Assembly (NCBI GenBank): GCA_027451305.1
Contig: DAIDJQ010000159.1
Coordinates: forward strand, 1-7,672
Direction of reading: 5' to 3'
Length of the DNA stretch: 7,672 nucleotides
DNA from: Cellulomonas sp.
GTDB taxonomy: Bacteria; Actinomycetota; Actinomycetes; Actinomycetales; Cellulomonadaceae
Numbering within the stretch: position 1 is the first letter of the stretch; each line of letters opens with the position of its first letter. Positions 6,204 through 7,672 of this stretch are shown one piece after another. The notes under the pieces are model-generated. The model was not told where the DNA came from. It saw only the letters and a program-made list of their open reading frames with translations, and searched no databases. The translations under genes and the position numbers were made by a program.

Positions 6204-7214
6204 ATGTCGGGTCGACGCCCGCCGGTGATGAGCGACGTCGCCGTGCTGGCAGGGGTGTCCCATCAGACCGTCTCCCGCGTGCTCAACGAGCATCCGGGGG
6301 TGCGGCCGGAGACCCGGGAGCGAGTGCTCGACGCGATCGCCACGCTCGGCTATCGACGCAACCTGGCGGCGCGGGCCCTCGTGACCCGTCGGAGCGGAAC
6401 CATCGGCGTGCTGTCGTCGGGCTCGGCGCTGTTCGGTCCCACCAGCACGCTCATCGCGATCGAGAGCGCTGCGCGCGACCTCGGGCTGTTCGTGTCCCTG
6501 GCGACGTCACCGGCGTGGGACGCCGACGACGTCGCCGGCGTGCTCGAGCACTTCATGGCGGAGGGCGTGGACGGGGTGGTCGTCGTCGCGGCGCACGACG
6601 AGGCGGTCGAGGCGGTCCGCTCGTTCGGCTCACCCGTGCCGGTGGTGATGGTCGGCCCGGTCGGGCTGCCTGCGCCTCTGCGGTCGGTGGCTGTCGACCA
6701 GTACGGCGGCGCCCGGCAGGCGGTACGCCACCTGCTCGACCTCGGCCATCGCGAGGTGACCCACGTCGCCGGTCCGGCCGACTGGCTCGACGCCCGCCGG
6801 CGGATCGAGGGCTGGCGCGACGAGCTCGCCACGGCCGGCGTCGTGGCGACCGACCCGGAGCCGGGGGACTGGAGCGCGGACCGCGGGTACGTCGTGGGCC
6901 GCGAGCTGGTGGCGGGCCGGCTCCCGACGGCGGTGTTCGCTGCGAACGACCAGCTCGCGCTGGGCCTGCTGCGGGCGTTCGCGGAGGCAGGGCTGCGGGT
7001 GCCGCACGACGTGTCGGTCGTGGGCTTCGACGACGTCGAGGGCTCGGCCCAGTTCTTCCCGCCGCTGACGACCGTGCGCCAGGAGTTCGCCCGGCTCGGG
7101 CAGCGGTGCCTGGAGGTGCTGCTCGAGGCGATCGCGGGGGCCGACGGGCAGGCGGCCGAGCTCGTCGCGACGCGTGTCGTGGTGCGCGCCAGCACGGGAC
7201 CGCAGCGGGGCTGA
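6204..7214 (+). CDS. LacI/GalR-family transcriptional regulator
   Basis: This is a sugar-type transcription regulator of 336 residues, the normal length for the family. An N-terminal helix-turn-helix is seen at about 9-28 (MSDVAVLAGVSHQTVSRVLN) and a hinge-helix region at about 51-64 (RRNLAARALVTRRS). A periplasmic-binding-protein-like sensor domain follows from about 65, with AGPADWLDARRRIEGW (189-204), FAANDQLALGLL (245-256), VGFDDVEGSAQFFPPLTTVRQEF (273-295) as family landmarks. The wording of these motifs resembles actinobacterial regulators of glycoside or beta-galactoside use, but the effector is not identifiable. The ATG at 6204 follows GGGGGAG at a short spacing of 2 bases. An ATG at 6144 has no ribosome site and would add 20 unmatched residues. 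It is divergent from the sulfur operon, and no sugar gene is visible nearby. Confidence 0.93.
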   Translation: MSGRRPPVMSDVAVLAGVSHQTVSRVLNEHPGVRPETRERVLDAIATLGYRRNLAARALVTRRSGTIGVLSSGSALFGPTSTLIAIESAARDLGLFVSLATSPAWDADDVAGVLEHFMAEGVDGVVVVAAHDEAVEAVRSFGSPVPVVMVGPVGLPAPLRSVAVDQYGGARQAVRHLLDLGHREVTHVAGPADWLDARRRIEGWRDELATAGVVATDPEPGDWSADRGYVVGRELVAGRLPTAVFAANDQLALGLLRAFAEAGLRVPHDVSVVGFDDVEGSAQFFPPLTTVRQEFARLGQRCLEVLLEAIAGADGQAAELVATRVVVRASTGPQRG

Positions 7215-7230
7215 ACGGTGCGGGCCGTTC
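7213..7230 (+). terminator. Weak hairpin at the end of the LacI-family gene
   Basis: GAACGG (7213-7218) pairs with CCGTTC (7225-7230) around a 6-base loop, starting within the stop codon of the regulator gene. No T-run follows, so termination is uncertain and read-through into the peroxidase gene 102 bases downstream is possible. Confidence 0.25.
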
Positions 7231-7316
7231 CGGGGCTCGTCAGGGTGGGCCAGGACGATGGTGCGTGGTGCCGCCACGGCGGAATGGAGTGCGGCCACCG
7301 TGGGGTTGCGGGAGGC

Positions 7317-7672
7317 ATGAGCCTGTACGACATCCCGTTCCGCCGGATGGACGGTTCGCCGACCTCCCTCGCCGAGCACCGCGAGGACGTCGTCCTCGTC
7401 GTCAACGTCGCCTCGCGGTGCGGCCTCGCACCCCAGTACGCCACGTTGGAGGTGATGCACGAGAAGTACAAGGACCGGGGCTTCACCGTCCTGGGATTCC
7501 CCAGCAACCAGTTCCTCCAGGAGCTGTCGACCAACGAGGCGGTCGCGCAGTTCTGCTCGACGACGTACGGCGTCACGTTCCCGGTCCTGGACCGTGTCAT
7601 GGTGAACGGACGCCGTGAGCACCCGCTGTATGCCGAGCTGAAGAAGACGCCGGACGGCGACGGCAAGGCCGG
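7317..7672 (+). CDS. Glutathione peroxidase family protein, Cys type (3' end beyond window)
   Basis: This is a thiol-dependent peroxidase of the GPx family, cytosolic since no signal peptide is seen. In bacteria such enzymes usually use thioredoxin or another thiol rather than glutathione. 118 complete codons are visible of a usual 155-180. Seen: N-terminal MSLYDIPFRRMDG, VVNVASRCGLAPQY (28-41) with peroxidatic Cys35 in the selenocysteine position of animal GPx, GFPSNQFLQE (60-69), and FCSTTYGVTFP (79-89) with C80 as likely resolving cysteine, then VNG and HPLYAEL. The NQF-to-QE segment is one residue shorter than the common NQFGxQEPG form, and Pro-Gly is replaced by Leu-Ser. The catalytic-site Trp/Asn motif is beyond the edge. 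The ATG at 7317 has GGGAGG immediately upstream, with only one base of spacing. Confidence 0.92.
   Translation, partial: MSLYDIPFRRMDGSPTSLAEHREDVVLVVNVASRCGLAPQYATLEVMHEKYKDRGFTVLGFPSNQFLQELSTNEAVAQFCSTTYGVTFPVLDRVMVNGRREHPLYAELKKTPDGDGKA

Noticed and set aside
5930..7618. 562-codon plus-strand frame across the LacI-family gene and peroxidase
   Set aside because: The composition is low-complexity Arg/Gly/Ala, and it overlaps two well-recognised genes in another frame.
1..7672. Mobile element, CRISPR array, toxin-antitoxin or defence system, tRNA or rRNA
   Set aside because: No transposase, integrase, spaced repeats, toxin-like pair or RNA-gene structure was found. Apart from the leader, the content is ordinary metabolism and regulation.

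Overview
The window comes from a high-GC actinobacterium. The reading frames show strong third-position G/C, and the protein set looks like Micrococcales (for example the Cellulomonas group). That placement is a guess from codon use and family resemblance, not from a marker gene.

Positions 1-5952 (minus strand) hold one assimilatory sulfate-reduction operon. In transcription order it runs: promoter, short Cys-rich leader ORF, structured leader RNA, ferredoxin-type sulfite reductase (nirA/sir), APS reductase (cysH), sulfate adenylyltransferase small subunit (cysD), its GTPase large subunit (cysN), and an SsuB/TauB-type ABC ATPase that runs off the left edge. The four enzyme genes are joined by 4-, 4- and 1-base stop/start overlaps, so they are probably translationally coupled. 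CysND makes APS, CysH reduces APS to sulfite, and the siroheme enzyme reduces sulfite to sulfide for cysteine synthesis. The [4Fe-4S] cysteines of CysH mark it as an APS reductase, which fits the absence of an APS kinase gene (cysC).

Positions 5590-5952 are the most interesting stretch. A good promoter (TGGACA, 18 bp, TAGCCT) places the likely transcript start at or next to the A of an ATG that opens an unannotated 47-codon ORF ending in CQCPACR. Four of its five Cys codons are TGT, whereas the structural genes of the operon use TGC 17 times in 18. Within and after its last codons lie alternating complementary GUCAG and CUGAC blocks that can form mutually exclusive hairpins. The sulfite-reductase Shine-Dalgarno can itself be folded into a small hairpin. 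This looks like a cysteine-sensing leader-peptide attenuator, related in concept to the leaderless polycysteine short ORFs described in mycobacteria but with a different peptide.

Positions 5953-6203 are a divergent intergenic region without a supported gene. Positions 6204-7214 (plus strand) encode a complete LacI/GalR-family regulator. Positions 7317-7672 (plus strand) begin a Cys-type glutathione peroxidase truncated by the right edge. Neither plus-strand gene has an obvious functional tie to the sulfur operon.
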